Source of the DNA: Epiperipatus broadwayi
Lineage: Eukaryota > Onychophora > Udeonychophora > Euonychophora > Peripatidae
Direction: 5' to 3'
Assembly: GCA_028023455.1 (NCBI GenBank)
Contig: JAQFVV010013060.1
Span: forward strand, 64,001-128,000
Length of the DNA: 64,000 nt
This document shows positions 23,542 through 34,889 of this stretch, one piece after another; the first letter of the stretch is position 1; each line of letters opens with the position of its first letter. The notes under the pieces are model-generated. The model was not told the DNA's origin and did no database searches. It worked only from the letters and a program-made list of their open reading frames with translations. A program made the position numbers and the translations under genes.

Positions 23542-23701
23542 TTACTCAATGTCAAGGAAGATGGAAAAGCTTGCGGGAGCGATTTGTCAAAGAAAAAAAA
23601 GAACTAAGTGAACAAAGACATGCTTCAGGAAGTTATAAAAAGATTCCTTGGTCTTATATGAAAATGATGTCATTTTTAGATAACTATATCAAACCTAGAA
23701 A
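23542..23701 (+). CDS. MADF-BESS gene, MADF domain second half
   Basis: A 160-nt exon, acceptor TTTAG and donor GTAAGC, entering in phase 1 and leaving in phase 2. It encodes the C-terminal half of the MADF domain: CQGRWKSLRERFVKEKK, then a short Ser/Lys-rich segment and WSYMKMMSFLDNYIKPRK. The RWK.LR..F helix and W.Y...M.FL ending are the most conserved parts of MADF domains, which makes this assignment firm. It lies about 100 bp after the end of the LTR element, so that insertion came close to the splice acceptor without destroying it. Confidence 0.9.
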
Positions 23702-25539
23702 GTAAGCACAATTAGTATATCTACTTTTTTCATATATATTTTGACTAATTTTCTAAACATATGTTTATACTATTTTGCGAAATGAAGTAAATATAGTCAT
23801 GAAGCTGTTTTCAAATAAATGGGTGGCTTCTCAATGAATGCATTATGATAAAAAAACTATCATTCAAGCATTGAATTGAATGATCATATATATATAATAT
23901 TATACGGCTTATTAAGAAATAAAAATATTTGGTACATTTTAAAATACTTTTCTAATAATGTAAATTCGAGTTCTAATCTTTTTTTTTTAATATAATATAA
24001 TTATTCCACAGCAGTATGGTAAATGAACTCTACAACTAAAGATTATTAGATTGAAGCTCAACTTGTTATTTCCAGTGCTCAAATATTACATGACCTCTTA
24101 AGCAACTAAACATTTAGTTATCATTAACACAATAATAATAATTATCATCATAATCACCAAATGGTTTATTGCTCCAGAGTTCATAAGTTCCAATACTAGA
24201 AGTAACAAAAGTGGAATCTCACTCCATGAATTTTGAATTCCAGAATCCATTACTCTATCACTACACGAACTGTGTGGCATATTTTAACGTTGTTCCAATA
24301 ATTGTATTTGAAAATGATAATAAAGTAATGTTAAACATTTTCTAAAATATTAAATAATCTAATTTCTGTTACAGTGTTACATGTGATTTTGTATTGTATG
24401 TGGGAGTCATTTATTGTTCATTCTGAATATTTTTTATTCATTGAGAAAAAAATGTTATTTGTTCAAAATCAGAATCTAAGAATATATTTATGTAACAGAA
24501 TTCACCGATTTTAGAATTGTTTATTTATATATATATAAACATGTGTTTAAATCTCAAATTCATCTGTGTGTATATTTCATTGTTGCTGATATTAGTTTTG
24601 TACTGATGTTCTAACTAAGTTCTGCCAGCTATATTCTGAGAAGTAAAGGTTATTCAGATATTTCTGAGATTTTCTGCAGCATTCCTGTATAACCTCTGCT
24701 ACATGGAAGGTAACTGGAGTGACTGATGTTAACAATTAAAAGATATGTGCATAGATGAATTTGAAATATAGGTTCACATCTTTTATAATAAAGGTGCTCA
24801 CTTTAATTTATATATAAATATAATCAAAAAAATGTTTTAGACTTAAACACACTCCTTGCTAGCTTCTTGCCAAACCATGAGCTATTTCCCAGTGTAACAC
24901 TTTTCAGACCAATACTTTATTCACTTCTCATGTATTTCAAAATTTCATTGAAACCCCTCAGTATTCATACAGAAACAAAACATTCTCCCTGTATATATTT
25001 TAATTGCAGCCTCTAAGATATTTCGAAGTTTGAATGCATTAGCAAATATTTAAATATATATGAGGTGTTTAATCCATTCATACTTTGGTGATAATTTATA
25101 TCCACACTATAATATACAGAAGAATATACATATCATTTTGTAAGGAATATATATATAATAAATTGATATATAAACAGAAAGTTGAGCTATCAATTCTATA
25201 TGGATATCGAATATTTTGGGGCATTTAGTTTTTCTGATAAATGGAAGTATGAAGTTATTTTCATGAAGTATATGTATAATGAGAGAGACTGGAATGCAAT
25301 ATAAATCTAAAAAAATTAATTGGTTGCAAACATACTTTAAATTCATTAGCCAAAGTATTACAGATTATATATGTAGGATATATATGTACATATAATGATT
25401 ATCATTTTAAATATTATTCCAGAATGATGATATTGACTCCAAAATTTTATCCAGTTTTTTAATTTATAGCTTTTTCCTCAACATTTCAGGAAACTTTACC
25501 ATTAGACTATCTCACATAATATTTTTTTATATCTTTTGT
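23702..25539. other. Intron sequence with SINE relics
   Basis: Contains two degraded pieces of the dispersed SINE-like family: 24050-24125 (CCAGTGCTCAAATATTACAT then CTCTTAAGCAACTAA) and 24170-24290 (reverse orientation, ending near a TAGTGATAGAGTAATGG tRNA-like A box on the - strand). The rest is unidentified AT-rich DNA. Confidence 0.4.
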
Positions 25540-25790
25540 TGTCCATTGATCATCTTATTTAACAATATATTCATTCTATATCCATTCTTTCAGTGATGCC
25601 AGTAATATCTCTCTGTCTTTTTATCCATATATTTCATTTTGGGTCTTCCTTATTAAAACCAAACACATCTATCTTTTCCTATGTATCACTATGTTAGTGT
25701 CTATCTCTGTACTGCTCTTCTATTAAATGTCCAAGTCTCAGATCTATAAATAAGGGTTGATAGAAAACATTTGTTAAAGAGAATATAGCT
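25540..25790 (-). pseudogene. LINE A fragment
   Basis: Reverse-strand match to the RT C-terminal region of LINE A: TTTCAGTGATGCCAGTAAT, TTTTATCCATATATTTC, GTCCAAGTCTCAGATC and ACATTTGTTAAAG occur in the same order as in the better copy at 39383-40690. Strongly decayed. Confidence 0.6.
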
Positions 25791-26284
25791 GTAATATGAT
25801 GCAACCTTTGCCATAGAAAGGGAGAGTAGCTATCATATACCTATGGATCCTATGATGACTATTTACTTTTCATCTTCTTAATATAAAATGCTAAAGCAAT
25901 AATTTCAGTTATATTTTATAAAGTTAAATTTGTTCTTGAGTATATTTATATATACTGCAAGGCTTCACAGTGGAGTGTTAGTGCTTTTGCCTGTGTAAAT
26001 GTAAATCAGGGTGGAGATTGATGAAAATTTTCTCTGAGGATTTCCAAGTAAAATTAGAAATTTTTATTAGACAGAGGAGTTATACCAATTCTGCTAGTCA
26101 TTCAATTAATAGTCATTAAATGGGTATATAAAAAAAAACTAGCCGCTGATTATCCTGGTCAATAATCTTAACTACATTACTGTTCATCTGTGGAGGGATG
26201 CAGGAGACACTTTGTTCGCAATAAGCTCTTCAAAGTGTTTTTTTTTTTATTCAGACTCTTTATTTTTTTTATTTATTTATGGCT

Positions 26285-29200
26285 TGTATTCCCATGAGAT
26301 TAAAGTCAACAGTGAAGGCAGTAGTTGATGGCTGAAGGCAGAAGCTGCTAAGAATTCATTGATTGTGGATTCAGATTGACATTCAGTGGTGACCTTTTAT
26401 TTAGATACTAGATTTTCAATTGAAGAGAAGATTATACAAATTGGAAGAATTGTCTAATAATAAATGAGGCATTGTTAGGCTTTATGAAATTAAAAGAAAA
26501 GGTAGAGACAATTGATTTAAAAAAGTGAACACGTACTTTATTACAAAGGCAGATATATTGGTCAGAAGTGGAGTGAAGTTCATTATAAATAAAAAATTGG
26601 AAAACAACATTATGGAGGTTGATGGTCATATCAGACAGAATGGCAAAATTAGTTATTCAAATTAATTGAAGATACTACATGCAGATAATTCAGATTTATG
26701 CCCCAATAATTTCTCATTCTGATGAAGTTAGAGAAATTTTATATGGATTTACAAAATCCTTTTAATCAAATCAAATAACATTTTAAAATTGTCATAGGAA
26801 ACTAAAGCTAGAATTGATAAACAATTTAATGATGAAATTGAGAAAATTTGATTATGTTGATAGAAATGAGGGAGAATGTAGACTTGTGAAGTTTGCAAAA
26901 AAAGAAAACCTATATTATGAATTTTTTCTTTGAGAAAAATACTAAAAGGAAATAGACATGGATTACATTTTGACTTACAGAAAATATATATTTCAAGATT
27001 ATAATGTTCTCAATAGATTCAATACAGATGTGTATTAGTGCAAAATTAGAGAGACAAAAACTAATAAGAAAGTCAGTATGCTATTTCCAATCTTGAGAAA
27101 CTCTAATGAACTTACAAATCATTTCAAAATATTAACATACTTTGAAGATGTTTCTGATTTGACCGAAATTAATTTAAGGCTAACTGATACTATTAAGAAT
27201 TGAAAGAAAAATAGTTGCTCAAAAAAAGTAGCAATTTAATCCATACATTTTCTACTGAAAAGAAGAAATTTTTAAAAATAATCAAAATTTTGTAAAATGA
27301 CACCCAAAAGAGTTAAAAATATATAAGAAATAATATTTATTTTCATCTGATTGGCTGTCAGATAAGTATTATAATAAGCACAAAAGGTTTGCAGCCTTTC
27401 AATTTAATATAAGAAATGAGAATTGAAAAGTTTGAAAAATGTAAAATAACATCTTGTATTAGAAGGAATATTGTGTCAACAAGAAGATAAACTATTAATA
27501 AAAAAAGAGTTGACATTATAAAATGTATGGAAGTTTCTATAAAAAATTATATAGTAATAAAGAAACAAAAAACCCCACAAAGTTTCTCTTTCAATTACTA
27601 CATTTTCTAAAATGCCAGATGTTTTAAATGAAGAGATGAGACATGCAATTAAGTTTACGAAGAAGGAAAAAGCAGAATTATTAATATTTTAAAAGAAGAA
27701 TGTGAAGACATAGAAAAATTGTTAATAAAGCTATATACCAAATGTTTAAATGATGCAGATGAATCAAGTTATTGGAAGAATGCAATAGTAATATATAATA
27801 AAGAAGATATTAGAAATTACAGATTCATAAGTCTTCTGTGAGTTTCTTCATATTAAGTCTTTATCAAAATAATTACAGCTCATCTATAGCAAACTTTGAA
27901 TTCTAACCGACCAAAAAATAACTGGATTTAAAAATTGTTTTAAGACAATAGATTACATACAAATATTGAGAGAAATTATAGAAAGGATTAATGAATGTGA
28001 GTAGCTATTATGTTTAGAATTTATAGATTATGAAAAGGCATTTGATTCTATAAACATTTTCATAAACATAAGGAATATTATTTCCAAAAATACAGAAATA
28101 AATAGAAGATAATAAATAGCAGTATAACCTAAATGCATTTTCGATACTGAGCATCCTTGTCAATGGCAAACCTCAATGCTGAAGTTATGAAATCGCCAAT
28201 CTAATTGCGCATATTCCAAACAGTACTCAACTGAACACTATTAGACTTCCTATTCATTATAATGTTACCATTATAAATAAATCAAGCCTCTTCACTTTTA
28301 TCTTTCCTATTATTGTGTTCATTACAAACCAATTTTTATTTCACTAGGACTGAAAATGTAAGCAAATAAATCGTACTCCAAAAAGACTGGTAACGTTGAG
28401 GAATCCAGCTTAAGTTTATTTTAATACACATGCTGTTTAAACCTTGTATTAATGTGTTTGCTCTGGATTCACTGTAATAAACATAAGGGCTTTGAATCAT
28501 CAAGATATATGATGAGCTTACGTAGTGATACTAAGAAGTTTAAGATGAGAAGGGTGAATGGTTCTATATTTTCAAAAACTTTTTACTGTAGTTTTACAAA
28601 AAGTATTCTGTGGATTTAAAAGGGGAAGCATTATTTAAGTCATCTAAAGTTTGTTCATGATGTGATTGTTTTTGTAAATAATGCTTAGGAGCTTCAGGAA
28701 ATGTTGCAAAAGTTATCAGATGAAAATAAGAAAGTAGAATTAAAGATAAATACTAAAAAGACTAGACTCATGTTCAATTAATTCGTTCAGAAGAAAATAA
28801 AAAAACAAAAAACATAAATTAGTAGAAGTTAACAGCTATAAATACTTTGGTCAGATTAGTAACATAAACAGAAACTATAATAGTTGATATTAATAATAAT
28901 ATAATTAAACTTGGATAGATTGCTTTTCCAGAAATAATAAGTACAAAAAGTAAGTACATAATCAGGCATGTGTTATCAATTCTTATTTATGGATCTGAAT
29001 TCGGTATCTTTTATTAATTATTACTTACGAATTTAAAATTTGGGCATTTAACTGAAAACAATAAAGAAACTTTTGATCACTCATTTAGGTAATAAGGAAT
29101 ATATGTTAGGAGTAAGAAGAAAAAATCAAAAACGAAATACATTGGTGAGATATCATGCAGATATTAATGACATCATTAAAATAATTAAGATACTAAAATG

Positions 29201-29400
29201 AAGCTGCTGCACTGCTAGAAAAAGGCAATAATAGATGGATAGGTGGAGTTTTAAATTGGATGCAAATAAATTATAAAAAACCTAGAAAAAAATCACAGGT
29301 GAAATGAATGAATGTAAGAAGTACATTTTCTGAATAGATATGGACAAAAGCTATGGATCAAAGAAACTGGATTAAACTTAGAGAGATCTTCATCTTGCAG
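26285..29400 (+). pseudogene. LINE A near-full-length copy, decayed
   Basis: Colinear with the copy at 56245-59312 from the 5' leader (GGCAGTAGTTGATGG, GATTGTGGA) through endonuclease remnants to RT blocks (MKKGKA-like near 27650, YEKAFDSIN near 28030, a LELQEMLQKLSDE segment near 28690) and the 3' end near 29390 (TCTTCATCTTGCAGTGGATT). Every frame is interrupted, so no protein is made. A 403-bp element with 12-bp target duplications interrupts it at 28074-28476. It sits in sense orientation in the last MADF intron. Confidence 0.75.
28074..28476. mobile_element. 403-bp insertion with 12-bp target-site duplication
   Basis: ATAAACATAAGG occurs at 28062-28073 and again at 28477-28488, exactly where the LINE A sequence breaks and resumes. 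The insert has no ORF. Near its right end GAATCCAG and CTGGATTC form a hairpin base. The 12-bp duplication suggests insertion by retroposition. The family is not recognised. Confidence 0.65.
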
Positions 29401-29421
29401 TGGATTAAAAGCCATGATTTT

Positions 29422-29490
29422 ATTCATTCATTCAACCATCAATCCATCTATTCGCCTGTCTATTCGTCAATCAATCTCTCCATCTGTACT
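29422..29490 (+). repeat. Degenerate CATC/CAATC microsatellite
   Basis: Imperfect repeats of ATTCATTCA, CAATCCATC and CAATCTCTCCATC in tandem. Confidence 0.5.
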
Positions 29491-29627
29491 TTTAGATTAC
29501 ATTCTAAATTCTTATTTCATTCTAATAGTCCTTTTTTTTGTATTTAGCATCTCAATTATATTATGTGAAGCATTTTTATTATTATTTAATTTCTATTTTA
29601 TAATGCTAACATTTTTTTTTTTTTTAG

Positions 29628-30045
29628 GGCTGAAAATAATGTAAGAATCAGTCTTTCTGAAACAGACTCTTCAACACATAGTTTTTATCCATGTGAAATA
29701 GCATCTCCACCATTATCTCCATCTTCAGAATCAGCAGTAGAAGTTGGTTCATCCCAAAACTATCCAGAAACTTTAACGAACGTAAGAACTGTTAATCCAG
29801 TCATACCAGAAATTTTAATAGAATCATCTGATTTAGAATCTTCTAAACTGAGAAAAAGATCAAATACTATAGAAAGGGAACTTTTAAAAACCGTATCTCA
29901 CTTGACGGAAGTTTTAGAAACTAAAAATTCTCAAAAGTCTGAAAATTCTCTTTTTGGTGAATTCATTGCAGCCAAGTTAAATGCAGTAAATGCAAAAAAG
30001 AGCAATGAAATGAAATTAAAAATTATGCAAATTTTATGCGAATAA
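29628..30045 (+). CDS. MADF-BESS gene, last exon with BESS-like motif
   Basis: The terminal exon starts after a long pyrimidine tract ending TTTTTAG and runs to TAA at 30043-30045, 139 codons after the split codon. It encodes a Ser/Pro-rich spacer (SPPLSPSSES, PEILIESSD), a charged helical segment and a C-terminal helix pair: LFGEFIAAKLNAV then MKLKIMQILCE. That arrangement (F..FIA.KL..L, then a basic helix ending I..IL.E) is typical of the BESS motif and of the tail of many MADF proteins. The exon is fully open despite lying next to several transposons. The stop is 112 bases before a poly(A) signal. Confidence 0.87.
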
Positions 30046-30156
30046 TGAAAATATATAATTCTGATTGTTTTTTAAATATATTTTGCAAATATATGTATAT
30101 ATAATAATGAACATTAGTAATAATTATTTATGCTTTTTAATACTGTAATAGGTATT

Positions 30157-30162
30157 AATAAA
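30157..30162 (+). terminator. Poly(A) signal of the MADF gene
   Basis: AATAAA 112 bases after the stop codon, in AT-rich sequence. It is the first good poly(A) hexamer after the TAA and a plausible 3' end of the transcript. Confidence 0.5.
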
Positions 30163-30718
30163 TTATTTAAATTAATTTCAGTTTTTATGCTCCTTTCAGT
30201 AAAAAACTATGTAAAGTTTGTTATTATAAACATCATAATAACAACAAAACAATATGGTGCTGATAATTAATATTTTTATACTGTTTATCAATAACCAAAA
30301 ATATTTTAGAAGCAAATCCATCATGAATCTAAAATAAGTAGCATAAGTTTTTTTTTAGTAATGAGAAATATTACAGATTTTATTTTAGATTTATTAAATA
30401 TGTATTGTGTCAGGAATCTGAATGATGTATCTTCTGATGATTTATATATACACATACAAATGAATACATTTAACATGGAACTAGATTATTTTTATATCAA
30501 TATGGTGAGCCATCCATTAACGAAGACTGATCAAACTTTAAGTTTGCTTAATTTAAATATAATTAGGATTTATATCAACAATAATGATGATGAAACTATA
30601 TGTTACTTATATAACTGCTCTATGTAAGATTTCCATGTTATAATTTCCTGATCATCTTACTTCAAATTATCTTCAGAAGTTTGCATTTAACCTTCATCTA
30701 TCTGTTTTTATTTTTTTC
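30163..30718. other. Between converging genes, nothing identified
   Basis: AT-rich sequence downstream of the MADF gene poly(A) signal. An 88-codon open frame (30361-30624) has no recognisable motif or signal and low-complexity composition; I do not call it a gene. Confidence 0.35.
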
Positions 30719-30899
30719 TTCTCAACCTGTGGGTCATGACCCCTTTGAGGATTGAACAACTCTTTCACAGGGGTTGCGTAAGACCATTGGAAAATGCATT
30801 TTCGATCCATAACAGTAGCAAAATTAAAAGTTGGGGGTCACCACAACATAAGGAACTGTATTATAGAGTCATGGCATTAGGAAGGTTGAGAGCCACTGA
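30719..30899 (+). mobile_element. hAT miniature element, SPIN/OposCharlie-like
   Basis: A 181-bp element with ends TTCTCAACCTGTGGGTC and, on the opposite strand, CAGTGGCTCTCAACCTTCC, the terminal inverted repeat style of SPIN/OposCharlie hAT elements. Internal blocks GGTCATGACCCCTTTGAGG, CTTTCACAGGGGTTGCG, AACAGTAGCAAAATTA and TTGGGGGTCACCACAACAT match, from memory, non-autonomous members of that group. It has no coding capacity. The outer five bases of the left end are lost, so the 8-bp target duplication cannot be read. Confidence 0.8.
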
Positions 30900-30912
30900 C
30901 ATAGGGGTTGAA

Positions 30913-31068
30913 TTACACTGTCCCTTAAATTTGAGTTTCACTTTTTTCTCAGGAAGAACACCTATGGATGCATTAATTCCTGGCAACATCACTTCACATT
31001 TCCATACCTCAGAATATGATTTGTCAGAGTCTAAAATGAATTGTTCATTTACGCATGTGAAATGAGAT
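30913..31068 (-). other. Unassigned open segment, possible exon
   Basis: On the - strand a frame stays open for about 50 codons outside the hAT element and has an ordered look: WKCEVMLPGINASIG, then PEKKVKLKFKGQC. A possible acceptor TTCATTTTAG lies just inside its start, but using it would need the right phase, and no clear donor is seen before the hAT element. I do not recognise the protein. It does not match the expected C-terminus of the DNAAF6 homologue. It could be an exon fragment of an unknown gene or chance. Confidence 0.25.
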
Positions 31069-31742
31069 CAATAAGTTCAGAATGGTGCAGAACCAAATAA
31101 TTTAAATAACAAAAAAATGACAATTTAATTGATTTGTATTAAAATACATATTTTTATATCATAATACTTTTTAAGGCATATATGTTAAAAGGAATAATAA
31201 TCAATGATAATTATTAAAATTCAGATAGGCTATAATCTCCCATCTATTTACAAAACCTTCCTTTTGAAATATTAACATTTAAGATATAATGATTCTTTGA
31301 GCAATAATAAAGAGTGTGCATGAACCAGTTCTGTTGATCTGTGGATTAATAAAGAAATTGCATATTACTTTTATTTATAATTATTTTTACTATGTTACAT
31401 GGTTTAGTGCAGTGTTAACAGCAAACTACGGAACTTAAAGTCGATGGATCTTATCTAATTCTGTCATTTCTGGTGCTAGAATATTTTTATGAATGCCCAA
31501 ACAATAGAGCCATATAATTATTCTTTATTTTTATTAATATTTTTTTATATTCATATTTTTTAAATGTGGATTTTATTTTTAAAATTACAGGTTATTTTTG
31601 CGAGGTGTCTTAGAATGTTAGCACTTTTTTTTCTTTTTCAGGATTTCAGTTTCACTTATTTTATGATTGAAATAATTCAGATAAACTTATTATCATCTGA
31701 ATTATTAAGGATTTTAAAACTTCTCACTCAATAATTTAATAT

Positions 31743-32209
31743 ACAAAATTAACAAAGCATATGACACACTTGAACGAGAAGCTATAAAGATACACAGAAA
31801 TTACTATACGCTAAGCGCTTTCGAGGACTTTTGCCTCATATTCATAGCGGTACTGTGAGCTACAGAACGAGGAAATAGGGCAAGGAAACAAAGCAGTATG
31901 CAAAACATATGCAAATGAACTAGGTAGTCCAACGTTTAGAGATGTCAAAGCAGGTATCTCGTCTATTGCCATTAATAACTCCATCAATAGACGAGATACC
32001 TGCTTTGACATCTCTAAATGTTGGACTATCTCGTTCATTTGCATATGCTTTGCATACTGCTTTGTTTCTTTGCCCCATTTCCTCGTTCTGCAGCTCACAG
32101 TACCGCTATGAATATGAGGCAAAAGGCCTCGAAAGCATTTAGCGTATAGTAATTTCTGTGTATCTTTATAGCTTCTCGTTCAAGTGTGTCATATGCTTTG
32201 TTAATTTTG
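31743..32209. mobile_element. Head-to-head Penelope 3'-end palindrome
   Basis: Two arms of about 226 bp (31743-31968 and 31985-32209) are near-perfect reverse complements around a 16-base loop. Each arm read outward from the centre encodes INRRDTCFDIS-CW, the C-terminal end typical of Penelope-like GIY-YIG proteins, then an untranslated tail containing TATGAATATGAGGCA and CCTCGAAAGC. The same protein end and tail occur singly at 36185-36430 (INRKDTCFEISKKW). So the palindrome is made of two 5'-truncated Penelope copies pointing away from each other. Confidence 0.7.
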
Positions 32210-32829
32210 CATCTGAATTATGAAACATTTTTTATAAGAGCTATCCTTGAGATTCCATCTCTGGAATTAATCTGCAATGTTGACCAGAGGATGCGAAAAT
32301 TACTTGGAAAGATTATATATCTACTATGATGAAAACTATTAAGACCACATGTTGATCACAATTTAAATAACTTATGAATGACAGATGGCTGAAATTAATT
32401 CTAATTTTTAAACAAATTATTTTTATTAAAGATTTATTAAAATTAATATGAAATATTTTTTAAGAAAGACTTATGTAGCTGAGTGAAATGATAGAAAATG
32501 AACACGAGAGCCAAGGGTTAGTAGATCGATTCTCAACTTGATAAAGCAAAAATAAAATCGCAGTTTGATCAGTTGACTAGAATTATTATGTTTAACATGT
32601 TATTTCAGTGTTTCACCACTCAAATGTCAGATAACCTCCCAAGCAACTAACTATGATTATTTATTTATTTATCATATAAAAAATTATATTTTCTTGGTTT
32701 ACATGTATAATTTAATAGTACTAGGGTATCATATGTATTACAAAAAATCTACTTAAAAAAAACAACAAACAAAAATTTCTTTGATAAATATTTTGAAATG
32801 AAATATCAGTAATCACTAGATTTTCATTT
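32210..32829. other. Non-coding stretch with SINE relic
   Basis: Unidentified apart from 32500-32665, a degraded member of the dispersed SINE-like family (tRNA-like start near 32520, ending CCTCCCAAGCAACTAA). Confidence 0.35.
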
Positions 32830-32905
32830 CTGGGTTTACAGTTACTGGTATTCTATTTCGCAGTTCAAGAAAATATGTCTTCTCCAATGGGAGACTTAGA
32901 GCTGA
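32830..32905 (-). pseudogene. Decayed copy of a DNAAF6-like exon
   Basis: On the - strand GAAGACATATTT..CTT, GAAATAGAATACCAGTAACT and neighbouring bases align to the exon at 34890-34986 at roughly three of four positions over about 50 bp. An inserted base and stops (TGA, TAG) destroy the frame, and no splice sites flank it. It is best read as a remnant of a local duplication of the functional exon two kilobases away. Confidence 0.55.
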
Positions 32906-33062
32906 AAGTTAACAGAATCAATTCTTAGGTGACTAACAATTTTGAAGAAAAAAAAAGATCCTACCATTAGGATGTTCAAATGTATAAGACCTTAAGATCA
33001 ATTTACTGTACAATTATCATTTTCTATATGTCTAAATAATCATCTTATAGAAGAAATCTGGT

Positions 33063-33684
33063 GTTAAACCACTAAGCATCACATGATCACCACACCCTAT
33101 GTTTACACAGCTGTTATCACACAGGCAAAACTCCATACAGTAGCACCATTCAGTGCAAACCAGAGTAATCAATGGATGTAGAAAATCCCTATCTAGTGCA
33201 TACTCATCCAATATTCACAGACTAATTTCTAGCTTGTGGATTTCATCAGTGAGGAGCCTTGAAGATAAGAGCACTGCATCTAGATCTTAGGATCTAATGC
33301 AATCCTCCAGCAACCACATTTTACCTTTTTAGTTACCTATAAACCTTTGAGTCCAAATGAAAACACAATAATGTTTTCATTTGAAGCTCATTCTCTTGTT
33401 GTCATATAGATCTGAACTCAGTTCAGTCTCTACACATTTTGGTGTCTGGTTCTTCAATAACCATAGTCATCTTAATTTTAGTGGGCAGGATTAATATTAA
33501 ACCATTAAACATCATATGATCACCATTCCCTATGCTTATACAAGCTGTTCCTCACTGATGAAAGTCACACTAGAAACTAGTCTAGAAATATTGGATGAGT
33601 AGGCACTAGATAGGGATTTTATGCATAAACATTTCTGCATCCATTGTTTACTCTGGTTTGCACTGGAGAATTTTGCATCTGTTA
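33063..33684. mobile_element. Foldback family 1, long copy
   Basis: Outer blocks CATCACATGATCACCA and GGCAAAACTCCATACAGTA on the left face complementary blocks on the right (GGATTTTATGCATAAAC, TGGTTTGCACTGG). A central region (33290-33480) with AATGAAAACACAATAATG matches the middle of the 47268-48165 copy. A second internal CATCATATGATCACCATT at about 33510 suggests a rearranged or composite copy. Confidence 0.65.
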
Positions 33685-34889
33685 AGAAATCTGGTGTTTA
33701 AAATTATTGTTTATCTTACGCAGTTAAATTTTAATTTTAGTTGCAGACATGGCAGATTATTTTTTAAGCAAAAAATTTTACATATCCACATGTGTGATGA
33801 TTTAGCCTTAAATTTATCCAGCAATACTGGTAGATTAGAAAGTCCAAATTGTAAACAGATATAAAATGGTTTATTTTTCAACTGCTTCATAATTGGCGTT
33901 TGTAATCTAGATAATCTTGCTGGATAAATTTAAATAGTTATGATATTTGTTATATAATTTCAATACAACATTGTATATATTTACTACTAAATATATGTAT
34001 GTATATAAATATATAGATCATAATTGTAAATTAGTTGAAGCACATTGAAAAGGGCAAAAGTTAATATTTGCCGAAAAGAGCTTTTATGTGGATGATTATT
34101 ATTATATATATTATTGCTGTTATATAAAGATATATTATATCGTTGATTTATTTAGATGTAGTTAGAAGTATAAATATTTACTAAGACAATAAAGCCAATT
34201 ACTAAAGACTAATAGATTTATAAATGTAGATGATAACAATCAACTCTTAACCTATCAACAATCTCAACCTGTAGTCAAGGCAACCTCTATAACAATTAAA
34301 AATTATTAAGTATATATGTAAGGAACAAATCCTAACAGAATAGTGTAACCTCTTTACCTCAAAGATTAAACATGCCTAAAATGGCCTATAATTGAAGTAA
34401 TTTATGAATATAAAGTGACTAAACTAGATTCAAAACTAAATGGCTTCAAAAACACTTATTTTAGGTTGGAGATTTAAATGTTTGATTGTTTTATTAATAT
34501 GCAAGTTCTCTGACAGAAAACAAGCACAACATAAAACTTTAAAAAACTGTTAACATTAGTTTGGAAAATATACTATGAATAAATTAGCCATTGCATTAAT
34601 GTATTATCCAGTTTTTTCAATTTTCTATGATGCCAATTAGTCTGAAACTTGTCAGACAAATTTATTGTCATTGCAATATATATCTACTGAATGAGATCAA
34701 TATATAATTAGTTTGTTGTGAATAAAGCTAAAGATCACTAGTGTTTACTCAGAGAAATAAGTCGTTAGAATCGTAATATTTGTAACTAGCATAAACTATA
34801 AATAATAAGACTTAAGAAAAAATGGTTATAATTATGCCTTTTGCAAGTTTGAAAAGCAATCAAATAATTTCGATTAGATTTTGACTTAC
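33685..34889. other. Probable DNAAF6 3' region, no exon found
   Basis: I looked here on the - strand for the C-terminal exons of the DNAAF6 homologue and found none that I could support. 34185-34300 is a reverse copy of the dispersed repeat at 6845-6965. An inverted repeat AAATTTATCCAGCA / GCTGGATAAATTT frames about 33805-33935. Confidence 0.35.

Larger units (their letters stand above)
1011..30045 (+). other. MADF-BESS domain gene, 3' five exons (gene span)
   Basis: Five exons (1011-1136, 1410-1517, 8536-8679, 23542-23701, 29628-30045) join in one continuous reading frame with intron phases 1,1,1,2 and GT..AG at every border. The visible protein has about 317 residues: a duplicated Ser/Pro/Lys-rich linker, a MADF domain split over exons 3 and 4, a Ser/Pro-rich spacer, and a C-terminal BESS-like motif. 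MADF is a Myb/SANT-like helical DNA-binding domain and BESS mediates protein contacts; in Drosophila Adf-1, Dip3 and relatives the pair makes sequence-specific transcription regulators. A nuclear regulator is therefore the likely role, and the targets are unknown. The entering phase-1 intron shows that at least one exon lies to the left of the window. The three larger introns (7.0, 14.9 and 5.9 kb) are packed with transposons, yet all exons remain open, so the gene is probably functional. A domesticated transposon MADF protein is a less likely alternative. Confidence 0.85.

Noticed and set aside
30361-30627. 88-codon open frame after the MADF gene
   Set aside because: No motif, splice context or compositional sign of coding.
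30736-31065. 109-codon + strand frame across the hAT element
   Set aside because: It spans the border of a nonautonomous transposon and unrelated flank, so it is a chance frame.
33720-33880. Possible C-terminal exon of the DNAAF6 homologue
   Set aside because: Open for about 50 codons on the - strand, but the residues do not match the LP / CS-domain pattern and the acceptor phase does not fit.
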